Shown here: in pieces, positions 1-11,860 of the stretch | Numbering within the stretch: the first letter of the stretch is position 1 | How the letters are laid out: every line of letters starts with the position of its first letter | Program-made: the position numbers and the translations under genes | From: Scylla paramamosain | Taxonomy: Eukaryota > Arthropoda > Malacostraca > Decapoda > Portunidae | Direction of reading: 5' to 3' | NCBI RefSeq assembly: GCF_035594125.1 | Contig: NC_087192.1 | Coordinates: 10,057,501 to 10,121,500, forward strand | Length of the DNA stretch: 64,000 nt | The notes under the pieces: model-generated | What the model was told of the DNA's origin: nothing | What the model saw: only the letters and a program-made list of their open reading frames with translations | Databases searched by the model: none

Positions 1-960
1 AAACACTGGAATGAAACGACAGATAAAAATAGCCACTGATCAAAAAAAAAAAAAAAAAAAAAAAAAAAGAAATATGATGCAATAAAAATGACACTGGAAA
101 AAAAAATGGTGCATGAAAAGATCAAAGGAAGAAAATGCACAACATAAAATAGATGGAAAGATCGAAGGAAGAAAATGCAGAACATAAAATAGTTGGAAAA
201 AAAAATTACACAGAAAGAAATAGTGTGAAAAATAGCAGGCAAGATTATGAAGGAAAAACAGTACAAGAAACAATGATACAAGAAGAAAAGCACATTAAAT
301 AAATTGGTGCATGAAAAAGATGGCAAAATAAAAAATTAATAGAAATAAATGAGACAGGAGGTAGTGACACAGATAAAATGAATAGAAAGAAATGACACAA
401 GAAGTAATGGTACAGATGAAAGGTTCAGAAAATGACACAGGAATTAATGGTAGAGATAAGAGGTACAGAAAAAAAAATACACAAGAAGTAATTGTACGGA
501 TAAGAGGTAGAGAGAATAATAAATGAAGAAATGGCATATGATAAAAGGCACAGGAAAAGTGGTACAGAAGACACAGGAAAAAACAAAATTATTCCAGGAA
601 AAAAAATAATACTAAACAAATGTGCAAGAAGATGTTACACTATACAAAGCAACGAAGGGATAGAAAAAAATTGTACTAAAAAAAAAAAAAAAAGCGGAAA
701 TAAAATGGCAGAGGAAAGACAATAAAGAATAAAAAGCGCAGGAAAAAAAAATAAGTGTACGAAAAAAAGAGCATAGGAAAAATCACAGGAGAAAAATTAT
801 ACATGAAAAAAAGACAAGGAATAAAGACACCATTACAGGAAACGAACAGGAAAAATAACAAAGAAAAAAATGCACATGAAAAATAGTACAATAAAACACA
901 ACTCAAGAAAACCACAGGAAAAAAATTTATATATACAGCAAAATAAACGTCATATGGAAT
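1..960. repeat. Purine-rich degenerate minisatellite
   Basis: The + strand is almost all A and G. Loose units such as GACACAGGAAAAA, ATGGTACAGA and GAAGAAAATGCA recur every 15-50 bases. A 50-base near-copy appears twice at about 118-200 (AAAGATCAAAGGAAGAAAATG and AAAGATCGAAGGAAGAAAATG). Every reading frame here is low-complexity, so no gene is supported. Complementary-strand relatives of the units occur at 1175-1440. Confidence 0.7.
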
Positions 961-1174
961 AATGCATGATATTTAAAGCGAAAATAAATGAAAAGTTTGG
1001 GATTTATTAGAATGCATATAAAATTGAAACTTAAGACTACCTAAGCTAAACATCCCTAACCTAATGTAATTCGCTACGTAACATATCATTATTTCATATG
1101 TACCATTATTTTTTAATCTAACAATTTGCTACGACGTTTTATAGCATTTCTGGACGACGCTCTACAGCAATTTT
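961..1174. other. AT-rich spacer without gene
   Basis: Ordinary AT-rich sequence separating the purine-rich and pyrimidine-rich blocks. It holds a short CCCTAACCTAA-like stretch near 1052 and the similar phrases TTCGCTACG and TTTGCTACGACG near 1069 and 1127. Nothing codes. Confidence 0.5.
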
Positions 1175-1440
1175 TCCAGTGCATTTTTATTTATTTATTT
1201 ATTTACTTTTTATTTATTTATTTATTTTTATGAACTTTTTTCTTTCTTTTGCAGTGCCATTTCTTTCCAGTAACATTTTCGGGACATCTTTTCCAGTGAT
1301 ATATTTTTTTCCTACTTTTTTTCTGACATTTTATCGAAACAATTTTTTCCTCCGTCATTTACACCTGTGACGTTCATTTCTACGACATTTTTGCCGTGAC
1401 ATTCACCCTTGTGCAATTTTTTCTGGTGTCATGTTTTCTG
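1175..1440. repeat. T-rich minisatellite, inverted relative of 1-960
   Basis: T-rich DNA with (TTTA)n at 1189-1230 and repeated phrases such as TTTTCCAGTG, CCAGTAACATTTT and GTGACATTCA. Read on the minus strand these become CACTGGAAAA and TGAATGTCAC, matching the unit style of 1-960. The two blocks therefore look like opposite orientations of one degenerate repeat. Confidence 0.5.
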
Positions 1441-1616
1441 AGTGTCAATTTAAACTGCCTCACGGTCCTCCAGAATGCAGCTGTCACAATCTTAGCCACT
1501 GCCAGCTCCTGTGTACTTCCTTCCCCAGGGCCCAGGTTAAGGCAAGGAGCGTGTCATTACCGCAGGTGTAGTGATGGTCCAGATTTCCGCGAGTGAGTCG
1601 CCAGGGTTGTTTTGAT

Positions 1617-1648
<32 letters not shown>

Positions 1649-2279
1649 ACTTTCTCTGCCTGCAGGTCCCCGAGCAAAGCAAGCACCCACGCCTCCATGT
1701 GTTGACTCAAGAACGTGTCAACACCACTCCAAGGCTCTCACACCTCTCACTCCTTTCCTTGCCTGCCGCCATCCTCACCCTCTCACTGCCTCTCACTTCT
1801 TGACCCTGCTACTTGCATTTCTGCTCTTTCTTTCTTCATCTCACTCCCTCTGTTACTTTTTTATCCTTTATTTCCAACCTTTACTCTTAATTTTTCCTTC
1901 ACTCATTTCTTCACATACTTTTTTTTTCATTTTTGTCACCAGTGCACTCTCACACTCACTACTCTACACGCTGTTCGTCTCTCATCATGCCCCTGATACT
2001 CGCTAAATTCGTATACTCTTACTTCCTTCTCTACTTCTTTAAGGCCACGCAACATCACTTTCTCCTTTTTTTTTTTACCCTCTTTTCTTTTTCTCTTCCT
2101 CTGCTTCCTCCTTCATCACGATTTGGACTCCTGTTATTCCTTTTCTAATAATCGTCACTCACTCGTCCCATTTTCTTCTCATCCTCACTTCGCTAATTCC
2201 TTTCATTCCCATACAGTTCTTCATTTTCATATTTCACTCCTTTCCCTTACTCCTATTTTTCTTTATTTTAACCTTATTC

Positions 2280-2280
<1 letters not shown>
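1441..2280. other. Pyrimidine-rich tract with short GC island, no gene
   Basis: 1441-1650 is locally GC-richer and ends in the GCC run. From 1690 the + strand is strongly C/T-rich and grades into the TC microsatellite at 2281. The open frames are rich in Ser, Leu, Phe and His only because of composition. No domain, splice-bounded exon or promoter is convincing. Confidence 0.5.
1617..1646. repeat. (GCC)10 trinucleotide repeat
   Basis: A perfect run of ten GCC units beginning right after TTTTGAT. It sits in the only GC-rich stretch of the first 8 kb, so a 5' untranslated or regulatory origin is possible but unsupported. Confidence 0.9.

Positions 2281-2354
<74 letters not shown>
2281..2354. 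repeat. (TC)37 microsatellite
   Basis: Perfect TC array continuing the pyrimidine bias of the preceding 600 bases. It is followed by a C/A-rich stretch with short CACA runs up to about 2405. Confidence 0.95.
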
Positions 2355-2357
<3 letters not shown>

Positions 2358-2604
2358 CCCCACACACCCATCCACCCAGTCACCACCCCCACAACACACA
2401 CACGAGCAAATATTTTTGTTCCATTACGGCCATGGCTAATTCTTGATAATAATAACAATAAGCACACTTAATATTTACAGAAGAGCCTTCACATCCAACA
2501 CAGAAAGGAGCGTGTTTGTCTTAACTCAGAGGAGGAAAATAGAAAGAAAGTGTTCTTTTCAAGTAGCTACCTGCCGTTTAAGCTTTTTAGTTTACGTGGG
2601 AGTC

Positions 2605-2607
<3 letters not shown>

Positions 2608-2683
<76 letters not shown>
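2608..2683. repeat. (GA)38 microsatellite
   Basis: Perfect GA array. With the TC array 250 bases upstream it forms an inverted pair able to pair with itself. Confidence 0.95.
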
Positions 2684-2686
<3 letters not shown>

Positions 2687-2797
2687 TATGTGGTTACCAA
2701 GAATATGGTGTACAAAGCAAAAGACGCGTGGAATGTATCATTAGTGCAGCAACCATGCAACAGGAAACGAGACCGGGGAAGAGTTACTGAGAAGCTA

Positions 2798-3140
<343 letters not shown>

Positions 3141-4532
3141 AAGTACAGTAAAGGCGTGAATTTGCTCATGTGAATCTGACAACCTGTTTTGATAATTGGT
3201 GATGCGGAATCCGACGCTCTCCTAAGCCACACAATCTCACCACAAGCACAAGCCACAGATATTTAGCTCAAAACACGTAATTCACTGCCTTGTGTTCTGG
3301 TGGTGAGTAGTCGAGCCCACCATTATGAAATCCACACTGTTGCACCGTTCATGAATCTCACACATTTGTTAGGAAAATCACAGTGCTAAATTTTAGAAAT
3401 TCGGCTCATATCACTCGTGGTCTGTGTGTTCGAAGCTCAGGCCAGCGACATGTAACACGAGAGGAAGTGTTCCCTGGTCTCTCAAGCAACACACGCCTAC
3501 TGATAAACAACCATAGGCAAACACCAGACAAGACCATGCAAAATTTAATAAAAAATCGAAGAATGGGTTCCGTCACGAAGGTTTATTCCACGCCCGCTAC
3601 TGGCCTGGACTGGGTTGCACTGGAACTACACGACCTTCGATGTCTTACTAGCATATAATTCTATTTAGCAACTTTTCCAGACTAGCCCGCTATATGGTTT
3701 CCGGTATTTACAAGGATCCCTGAATATTTCAGTGTGCTTGCCTACTGTTTCTCCCACTTGCAATGACTCCCTCTCATCCCTCCCCACCGCATCGTGCATG
3801 GATTCGAGTGTTCCATGGGGCGCGACAATGTCCACAACCTCAGGAACAATAACGAAACGAGAGCCTCCTCCCACGCTACATGTACAGCGATGCATTCACC
3901 ACGCGCTGCTGAAGTTGCCAGAGTCGTGGAGGCCACGGCAACACACAACAAGGCGATGGTTTCATTACAGACACTTCCGCCAGCCGTTTGCAGGCACTTG
4001 AGCGTTAATGCAGCAAAAAGTTGAACAATAACTAGATTTACGGCACAGCCAACCCGTGATGTTATTTACTTGTCATTGCCTTATCATATCTCCGTGGTAA
4101 TGAAAGGAGGAGAAATTGGTGCACGCCTTCAAGCAGCACATCAAGCAACCAACCGTCGGCGTCACTGGCTGCCTCGCCCCTTAGGATGCACAGCAATGAG
4201 CACCACCCACGATATAGTGATCGGGGAAATGAAATACAATTACAGAAGTCACGGTAAACAAAGACCACAGCATTGGAGAGATAGGAGCATAATCAACAAG
4301 CACGGTTCAAAAGAGTCCAGTAGAGGCTCATAATTATAGTGTTCGTCGACTACATAATTATAGGCAAGGGTCCGGAGAGTGAGTCTAATGGGGCAGAGTT
4401 AGGGAAGTGAAAGCAAGACACAGATGGATGAAGCTTATGGACAATTACTTGGAGGACACAGGATTAAGACGCAGGGAGGCACACCCGCTCGGGAATTAAT
4501 ATCCGACGATGTCTTTTAAACTATATTCCAGC
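3141..4532. other. Unassigned unique sequence
   Basis: No recognisable protein domain or repeat of the families seen elsewhere. Open frames up to 91 codons occur on both strands and overlap each other, as chance frames do. The first 100 bases, read on the minus strand into the T26 tract, could be the end of an unrecognised SINE. I see no clear A or B box there. Confidence 0.4.
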
Positions 4533-4708
4533 AAGGTAAGTTAAAATAAAATAACGTAAGGTAAGGTAAGGTAGGTATGGTATGGTACGAAAAAGTATGA
4601 TAAGAAAGGACCAGATAGGGTAAGGAAGGACAAGGTTAGAAGGGAAAGGCAAAGGAAAAGTAAGGTAACGTAAAGTAAGGTGAGGGAAAATAATATAAGG
4701 TGAGGGGT
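4533..4708. repeat. Degenerate GGTAA pentamer repeat
   Basis: Recurrent GGTAA, GGTAT and AAGGT units over about 175 bases, with AAGGTAAGGTAAGGTAGG at 4557-4574 the least decayed part. Frames across it are artefacts. 4709-5222 after it shows nothing identifiable. Confidence 0.7.
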
Positions 4709-5222
4709 CATCGTTCTTTTTTGTCTCCACGTGTTTCCTCCTTGTTCTTTCTAATCAGTAACACTCTTTCATTTTCAAACTATCATCCCTATAGAAAAAA
4801 AAAAAACATATCACTGCTCCTTAAGAAACAGTAACAAACATGGAAGGATATCAGTTCTGTACGAAGACAAAAACTGATATCAATGTACTGCATGGCTTTT
4901 TATTTTCTTAACACACTTTTTTACTTACATCTGAGATGGTGGCTATTTTATTCATAATATGTATTTTTCATCACTATTTAGATACCAGCTACTGTCGTTA
5001 ATTCACGATAAGATGTAAAAGTTCACAGATACCATATACAGAAATATATTAGCAACGCAAACAGAACACAATTTATCAATCTGCCTTGTTTGGCTAAAGC
5101 AGATGAAGCTTAAACAATACAAAGACATAATGAGGAGGTAGGGAAAAGAAAGGGCGAGATGAAATCACAAATGAGAAAGATAAGAAAGAGGAGAAAAACT
5201 TATTCTACTTGTTCTACTTATT

Positions 5223-5344
5223 CATCAATTTTTGACCACTGCTTTGACCCTTTTATGGGACTGGCATTTCAGTGGGCATTTTTTTTATTAGATTTTTGTT
5301 GCCCTTGGCCAGTGTCCTTCCTACATTAAAAAAAAAAAAAAAAA
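5223..5344 (+). mobile_element. LINE-B 3' end with poly(A) tail
   Basis: The last 100 bases match the 3' ends of the LINE-B copies at 40640-40737 and, inverted, 46353-46460. They share TTTTTGACCACT, the phrase GGCATTTCAGTGGGCATT, and the terminal TTGCCCTTGGCCAGTGTCC. An A17 tail follows at 5328-5344. This is an extreme 5'-truncated insertion, as expected of target-primed reverse transcription, and it fixes the poly(A) end of the family. Confidence 0.8.
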
Positions 5345-5405
5345 CACTGTACAGGCAGTGAAAGTGGTAGATCAAGGAAGAACAAGTAATGACAAAAGGC
5401 AGTCA

Positions 5406-5410
<5 letters not shown>

Positions 5411-5494
<84 letters not shown>
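5411..5494. repeat. (GA)42 microsatellite
   Basis: Perfect GA array 66 bases after the LINE-B tail. The 400 bases that follow, to 5900, hold nothing identifiable. Confidence 0.95.
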
Positions 5495-5497
<3 letters not shown>

Positions 5498-5898
5498 TTA
5501 ATGCAAGCGTTCTGGTGAGCCCTACAGAAAGTCTGAGAGAAGTAAAAAAAAATAAAGACTACACCCAAGCATGGCAGCAAAAGACGAACAAAGGGATAAC
5601 AATACATATTTCTGAAGATTTTACAGTAAAATCTCAATACACGATTTGAAAGGGAATACTTTATGCAACATGTAAAGCTGATCAAATTAATAGACACAGA
5701 CAGAATTACTGCTCAAAAATCAGTCTGGCATGTCGCCAGTACCACGATTAGGCTTCCTTTTTACCCTGCAAGGCTTAGTCACTGAAGCAATACTTGACAC
5801 ACGGAAGAAGGGATCTGCTATATCTGAATATTTCCTTTGGAGTTTAAAAAATATATGTTTCATTTAGTTTGGTATTTTATAGCCAGTGATCTTACTTG

Positions 5899-6122
<224 letters not shown>

Positions 6123-6435
6123 TTCTTGTAAGTGACGATCAACAAATGTTTTGCGCTTCCATATTTTATTTATGATTTGCTTCATGTTTTTTTGTGGTCG
6201 TAAATCTATCTAGTATCTATCTATCTATTCATCTCCAGCCATGTACGAGTATCTACGAACACCTAGAAAACAACCTTCTACAGACTGTGAGAGTGAAGGC
6301 AACCCGTGTAATCCTTGGGCTAGTTCTCTTGTGACTCGCTGCTTGACAACTTGCTTTAAACTTACCAAAATACCTACTGCTAGGGTACAAGGAAACACTG
6401 TTAAACACAATCACACTTAAAAGCTAAAAAATCAT

Positions 6436-7930
6436 AGTAGACACCTACCGAAACGATAATTACTCCCAGTGAGGTCTAAAGCACAGTTCAGGGGGTGCTG
6501 TGAACTTATCATTAAACCCAGCTGTGACCTTCCCGAGCGTTTCCCTTTGTGTCTCACAACACAAGGGGGCAGTCACAGCCTGCCCTCTAAAGACAACTCT
6601 CTTCCTCCATACAAAACTTCAAGCACCTAATAACACACACACACCCTTCACTCAAAAATTTTAAAATCATCATGGCGACTCCTACAACATGCGGAGTTCC
6701 CATCTGGGAGGGGACCATAAATGTTCCCAAGTCGGACTGCCTTTCTATCGACGACCCTAAGTGTCTTGACACCCCCTCAACTTTTTCTTCATTAACTTCT
6801 GCAACATTCGCGGTCTAAGATCTAATTTTCAATCTGTAGAACACCACCTCTCCTCTTCTAAACCTCATCTTCTTTTCCTCACTGAAACTCAGGTGTCTCA
6901 GGCAACTGACAGCAGCCCCTTTTCTGTTCCCTCTTACTTTCTCTATCCTCATTTTCGATCCAAAGCTGGATGCTGCGTTTATGTGCGCAATGACTTAACC
7001 TGCTGTCATGCCCACGCTCTTGAATCTTCTGAGTTTTCCGCCATCTGGCTACGACTACAGAGTCACTCTCAAACCAAACTTATCTGTGCTGTATATCTCT
7101 CACCTAACTCCTCTGACTATAAGAAATTCTTTGACCATTTAACTTCCAGAGATCTACATTCTTGGAGACTTCAATGTTCACCACCAGCTTTGGCTTTCCT
7201 CTCCCTTCACTGACCATCCTGGTGAACTAGCTTACAACTTTGCTATCTTCCATGACCTAGAGCAATTGTGCAACACCCTATTCGTATTCCTGACCGTCAT
7301 GGAGATACGCCCAACATTCTTGACCTTTTCCTGACCTCTAATCCTTCTGCTTATGCTGTCACCCTTTCTTCTCCGTTGGGCTCCTCCAATCACAATCTCA
7401 TATCTTTATCTTGTCCTATCACTCCAATCCCTCCTCAGGATCCCCCTAAGCGAAGGTGCCTCTGGCGTTTTGCCTCTGCTAGTTGGGGGGACCTGAGGAG
7501 GTATTTTGCTGATTTTCCTTGGAATGACTACTGCTTCCGTGTCAGAGACCTGTCTTTGTGTGCTGAGCGCATAACAGAGGTGATAGTGTCTGGCATGGAG
7601 GCGTACATTCCTCACTCTTTTTCTCGTCCTAAACCTTCTAAACCTTGGATTAACACAGCTTGTTCTCGTGCTATATATGATAGAGAGGTGGCCCACAAAA
7701 GGTACTTAAGCCTTCCATCACCAGAATCTCATGCACTTTATATTTCTGCCCGGAACCATGTCAAGTCTGTTCTCCAACTAGCCAAAAACTCCTTCATTAA
7801 CAGAAAATGTCAAAACCTTTCAAGATCTAACTCCCCTCGTGACTTCTGGCATCTAGCCAAAAATATCTCCAGTAACTTCGCTTTTTCTTCTTTCCCTCAT
7901 CTATTTCAACCAGATGGCACCATTGGCACC
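6436..7930 (+). mobile_element. LINE-B copy, 3'-truncated, endonuclease half
   Basis: It opens with the family 5' motif CAAAACGATAATTACTCC-like sequence near 6450-6470 (shared with 49340-49377 and 59100-59140) and an untranslated leader rich in short CACA runs. The protein-like part from about 6790 shows apurinic-endonuclease signatures in broken frames: NIRGLRSN, FLTETQ, CVYVRNDL and GDFNVHH-like (around 7170), then [11 protein letters not shown] near 7385. A frame of 253 codons (7268-8029) covers the end of the endonuclease and the start of the linker to reverse transcriptase. The copy stops near 7930 inside the element, where the minus-strand LINE-A begins. There is no reverse transcriptase core and no poly(A), so it is dead. 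Confidence 0.8.
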
Positions 7931-9190
7931 CATGCAGAAGAGTTGACATCAAACACGCCTGGAAAATTCTCTTCTTTACTAGGAAAGGAAGATCATTATT
8001 CCTTCTTAAAAATTAAATTAATTTCATAACGTGTGGCATCTTAACTTCAGCGTGAGCCCTAACCGAAGATTTTACCGAGCCGTCTGCAGTGAAAGGAGAC
8101 CCCAGGTACACATACTGAGCGCACCGCTCCACCACCAACCCGTTAACGTGTATTGTCTCCCTGTCCTGAAGTGTTCCGTTTATAACAAAAAATTTGGTCT
8201 TCGACTTATTTACCTTCACGCCGTAATCATCGCAAAATCGCTTCATTAGAGATAACTTGGAGATCATTCTTTCGCGTGCTGTAGCAAGCAAAACGGTATC
8301 ATCCATGAGTATTGAAACATACAGCCACTTTAAAAACCCCATCGTTCTCACAGTTCTCTTTTATTAATTTAATCAAATCAATAACGTAAAGAACGAACAG
8401 TAGGCACGATGTTGGGGAGCCTTGTCGCACTCCCAGGGTGGCCGTGAACACCGCGGTGCCGATAACGCTCTCGGTCACACTGTACATGGCAGCGATAACA
8501 GCAAACATCACCGCGCGTATATGGCAGCGGTAACAGCCAACATCACCGCGCGTACATGGCAGCGGTAACAGCCAACATCACCGCGCGTACATGGCAGCGA
8601 TAACAGCCAATCACCGCGCCACACCCCAAACGTTTGAGGATTCGTATTAACATGTGTCTCGGTACCAGATCGTATGCTTGGCTGAAGTCAATGAATGTCA
8701 CGAATAACTTTTTCTTTTTCTTTCTAGCTAAGTCGGTCAATATACGCAATGTTACAATATGTTCGAGACAGTCACGCCGTTTCTGTGCCCCCGCTTGTTC
8801 ACGGAACGGAGTGAACCACTTCTCTAATCTCGAACATACAACCATATCAAATAATTTAGCAATGCTATTTATTACACTATTGCTTCTATAGTTCTTTGTG
8901 TCTTTCCGGTCGCCCTTCTTGAATATAGTGAAAAACTTAGCCCTAGTCCAGGACGTAGGGTACTGAGCGGTGGCATATATCGTATTGAACAGAGTTGTGA
9001 TAATCGTTAACCATTGAACTGGTAACAACTTGCACACTCCAGGTGGGGATACCGTCCAGGCCACACGCTTTGTCTGCCTTGATGTGATCCACCTGGGCAC
9101 TGATCTCACCAGGAGAGATCAGATCGTCTAAAACTGGAATCGACAGTCACATCTCGGTATTCATCAACATTGTTGCTTGTGGCAGTGCCT
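7931..9190 (-). pseudogene. LINE-A reverse transcriptase, broken
   Basis: Minus-strand motifs in order: FFTIFKKGDRKDTKNYRS (about 8930), FVTFIDFSQAYDLVPRHMLI (motif A with its catalytic Asp, about 8700-8650), GVRQGSPTSCLLFVLYVIDL (about 8425-8370), and LMDDTVLLA (the YADD-box equivalent, about 8305). NKSKTKFFVINGT and VYLGSPFT of the thumb region follow at 8220-8080. Between motif A and the GVRQGSP motif a 35-bp unit is repeated about four times and shifts the frame. The open stretches are 188, 70 and 112 codons long in different frames. Confidence 0.75.
8483..8618 (-). repeat. 35-bp tandem repeat, 3.9 copies, inside LINE-A RT
   Basis: Units start at 8483, 8518, 8553 and 8588. Each begins TA[C/T]ATGGCAGCG[A/G]TAACAG and ends CATCACCGCGCG, except that the last lacks three bases. 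The unit length is not a multiple of three, so expansion frameshifts the enzyme. The single ancestral unit encodes the AVIAAMYS-like residues just before the GVRQGSP motif. Confidence 0.9.
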
Positions 9191-9529
9191 AGAGAATCTT
9201 CGTAAAAATGCTTAAATTCTTCATCAGTAGGCTTAACACTATTATTATCATCACCTGTAAACAGCCCTTCCACACTCGTCTGTTGTCCCTGTCCTGCAGC
9301 AGCCTGTCCCAGCGGGAGGGGATATGGGTGGTGGCGGTGGCAGTGCCGTCACCTCCCTGCCTCTCACACACACACTAAACTGCTACTTCTCTCTCTTTCG
9401 TACAAGGCATCAGGAATGTTTTGGGCAAATATACTGACATCATTAAAATTTTCACAATTAGAAACATCAAAGTCATTCATAGTGGTAAAAATGCATTGGT
9501 ATCCAAACTAGAAAATTTGATTGGTCTGT

Positions 9530-10160
9530 GAACCATCGGGTGACGCTCCTCGTGACTCACTAGGGCTGCGTGGCCGCCCAGCTGTCGCGCACGACTGTAT
9601 ATGGTGTCAAGGCTGATATTTGGAATTTTAAGCGTGGTCCGATGGCAAGTATTCCGTCTTGCGCACAGAAAAGGAACTTATGTTGCTAACAGCTTCATGA
9701 GACACTACACACAGATCAAGTTACGACACCCAGGTTCGGCCTTTCCGATACGTTAAGTCACTCGCGTAATATTTTGTTGATGTCTTTAAATTATTTACAA
9801 CTACGAGCTTATTGTCAATAAACAGTGTTGTTAAAACGTAAGCGTTATCGTTTGGAGTATTTACACAGTCTGGCAGAGTCGAATATTCATAAGTGTGGGC
9901 GTGTGGGATTTCACTACAGCCAGGTAGCTCACCCAAGTAATTACCAGATCTACAGTTTAGGTCACCCATAATAACGTACTGATAGTCAGCGTCATTAATT
10001 TTCTCTTGTATGGATGCAAACGATTGGTGCGTGAAGTAATCGGAGTCTTGCGGCGGGATAAAACAAAAAACAAACATAATGATAAGAAAACATCTGAGTT
10101 TCATCCACACTTGGTCATTTGAGCTGTAATCGATGTTACTCACGTAACGCGCCAAGTAGT
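9530..10160 (-). pseudogene. LINE-A apurinic endonuclease domain
   Basis: A 144-codon frame at 10155-9721 contains YVIMGDLNCRSG, the catalytic-aspartate strand of the exonuclease/endonuclease/phosphatase fold. It ends in LTYRKGRTWVS. The next stretch, about 9720-9620, reads SEPDVC- and LPSDHAL-like residues, giving the terminal SDH motif. The enzyme nicks target DNA to prime reverse transcription. The N-terminal third, with the TET motif, is not clear, so the domain is partial. Confidence 0.6.
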
Positions 10161-10389
10161 TTTTTCACCAAGACAGCCACGCCCCCTCGGTGAGATGACA
10201 GAATGTTTCTATGCCTAAAGGTTATGAATCTTGGCAAGCTAATATTCATTTGTGTCTTTGTTTCACTCAAATTAATAACATTGTATTGCAAGAGTAATGA
10301 CTGCACTGTTGTTTTTTTTTTATTTATTTAGTTTTCACACCAATTATGTTAATACATCTCTCGAGTAGTTGTTGTGGTCTTCCTAAAAA

Positions 10390-11712
10390 AAAAACATGAG
10401 GTTGAATTTGTCGATCACTTCCCCATCCTTAATGAGCTGGGGTTCTTTGTAGTTGATGTACATGTTGCAGCCGACGTTATCAGGTTTCTCTTTCTCAGTC
10501 TTTTCTGCATTCTTCAAACGCTTCCATTCCTCTCTCACAGCGGGATGAGTATCCTTCTTGATAAAGATTTGGCTCTCTCAAACACGGCATCCCGATCCTC
10601 CCGCGACGCCACCGTGACCAGGATGGGTCGGCGGCTTTGCCCCGCTTTCCCGAGTCGTCGAAATGAACGTGCGCCCACAGACGAACCAATCGCTGTTAAA
10701 ACCTTCTGGATCTTAACGACTTCTTGTAGCGCCATCCAAGCTCTCCTGCTCCTCAGGGATTCCGTGCAGTACCAGGTTACACTCTCTTGCCATCCGGTCT
10801 ATGTCTTCGAGGAAGCGTTGCTGTTTCGCGATCACTTCTTGTTGTCTGGATACCTCCTCTTGAAGACGCTGCACCTGCTTATTGATGGGGCTATCAGGAG
10901 ATGTCAGAAACTTCCTTATTTCAGCTCTTTCTATGATCCGGCCTTCTGCTTTTAGGAGTGTTAAAAGTAGAAGTCCGGAAGTAATACTAAAGTTATACTT
11001 GGCGCTGGTCAGACATCATCTAGACTACGCTGTGCAGTTCTGGTCCCCACAATACAGGAAAGATATAGGTCTATTAGAATCAGTACAGAGGAGAATGACT
11101 AAAAGGATACAGGGGATGAGGAGTATTCCTTACGAGGCGAGGTTGAAGCTGTTAAATTTACATCCTTTAGGGAGACGTAGGTTAAGAGGGGACCTGATAG
11201 AAGTATTTAAGTGGTATAAGGGTTATAACAAGGGGGAATGTAAGTAAAATTCTTAGGATCAGCAACCAGGATATAACAAGAAATAATGGGTTCAAGCTTG
11301 AAAAATTTGGGTTTAGGAAGGAGATAGGAAGAAATTGGTTCTCAAATAGAGTGGTAGATGAGTGGAACGGACTCAGTAATCATGTTGTTAGGGAGCTTTA
11401 AGAAAAGATTAGACGGGTTTGTGGATGGGGATAATGGATGGAAATAGGTAGGTATATTTCATACAGGGACTGCCACGTGTAAGCCTGGTCGCTTCTTGCA
11501 GCTTCCCTTATTTCTTATGTTCTTATCAGGGCCGATGACTTGGACATCACTTCATGACTGGCATCTCCCACCGGTTCAAGTGCTGACAGTATGCTTTGTA
11601 TCAAATCCTCCTTGCGTATTGCATTCAGTTGATTCTGGGACAACTTTCGCAGATCGGCTAACGGTCTGATGGCCATAATCCCCCAGCGGATACGGCAGGG
11701 AAATGTAACCAA
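10390..11712 (-). pseudogene. LINE-A ORF1 (RNA-binding protein), interrupted
   Basis: The start at 11712 opens a stretch containing LRKLSQNQLNAIRKEDLI, an ORF1-like helical N-terminus. After the inserted CR1 tail, the minus strand resumes with coiled-coil-like sequence, then NLVLHGIPEE near 10770, the hallmark opening of an ORF1 RRM. RPILVTVASREDRDAVFERA (10625-10565) follows, and the tail motif HPAVREEWKRLKNAEK (about 10555-10500) is typical of ORF1 C-terminal domains. In autonomous LINEs this protein coats the RNA for reverse transcription. At least two frameshifts separate the parts. Confidence 0.65.
10956..11526 (+). mobile_element. CR1 3' tail inserted in LINE-A ORF1
   Basis: Nearly identical to 32374-32966 of the full CR1, from TTTTAGGAGTGTTAAAAGTAG through the RT C-terminus (the frame at 10882-11247 includes VRHHLDYAVQFWSPQYRKD) to the terminal TTATGTTCTTAT. 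It has small deletions near 11250 and 11390. High similarity to 32.4 kb marks a recent insertion into an already old LINE-A. No clear target-site duplication is visible. Confidence 0.85.
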
Positions 11713-11860
11713 ATTTTGGGTGGTACAGTCAAGGTAGCGTCCCCATTGCCTGGCAACACAGTGACGTCAGACTTCTAGTGCGTATGCGCAGACCTGGTCC
11801 GTCAGTTCGAAGTGGGGTGTTAGACTAAGCTTCCAATTTTCAGAGGCTATTTTCGACTAA

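Larger units (their letters stand above)
7931..11860 (-). mobile_element. LINE-A: two-ORF non-LTR retrotransposon, damaged
   Basis: On the minus strand the order is leader (about 11860-11713), ORF1 (11712-10390), endonuclease (10160-9530) and reverse transcriptase (9190-7931). That is the standard LINE plan. It lacks its 3' end, which is replaced by LINE-B at 7930, and is split by a CR1 tail at 10956-11526. Several frameshifts, and a 35-bp tandem expansion in the RT, make it inactive. A second, shorter copy lies at 28310-28870. The clade is not certain: the ORF1 C-terminus resembles those of L1, CR1 and jockey elements. Confidence 0.75.

Noticed and set aside
1593..2446. 137- and 107-codon Ser/Leu/Phe/His-rich frames
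   Set aside because: Pyrimidine-rich composition alone produces them. Three overlapping frames are open at once.
3383..4333. Overlapping frames of 60-90 codons on both strands
   Set aside because: No domain, codon bias, splice signal or start context favours any of them.
8483..8618. CRISPR-like repeat array
   Set aside because: Units are contiguous with no unique spacers and lie inside a LINE reading frame in a eukaryotic genome.
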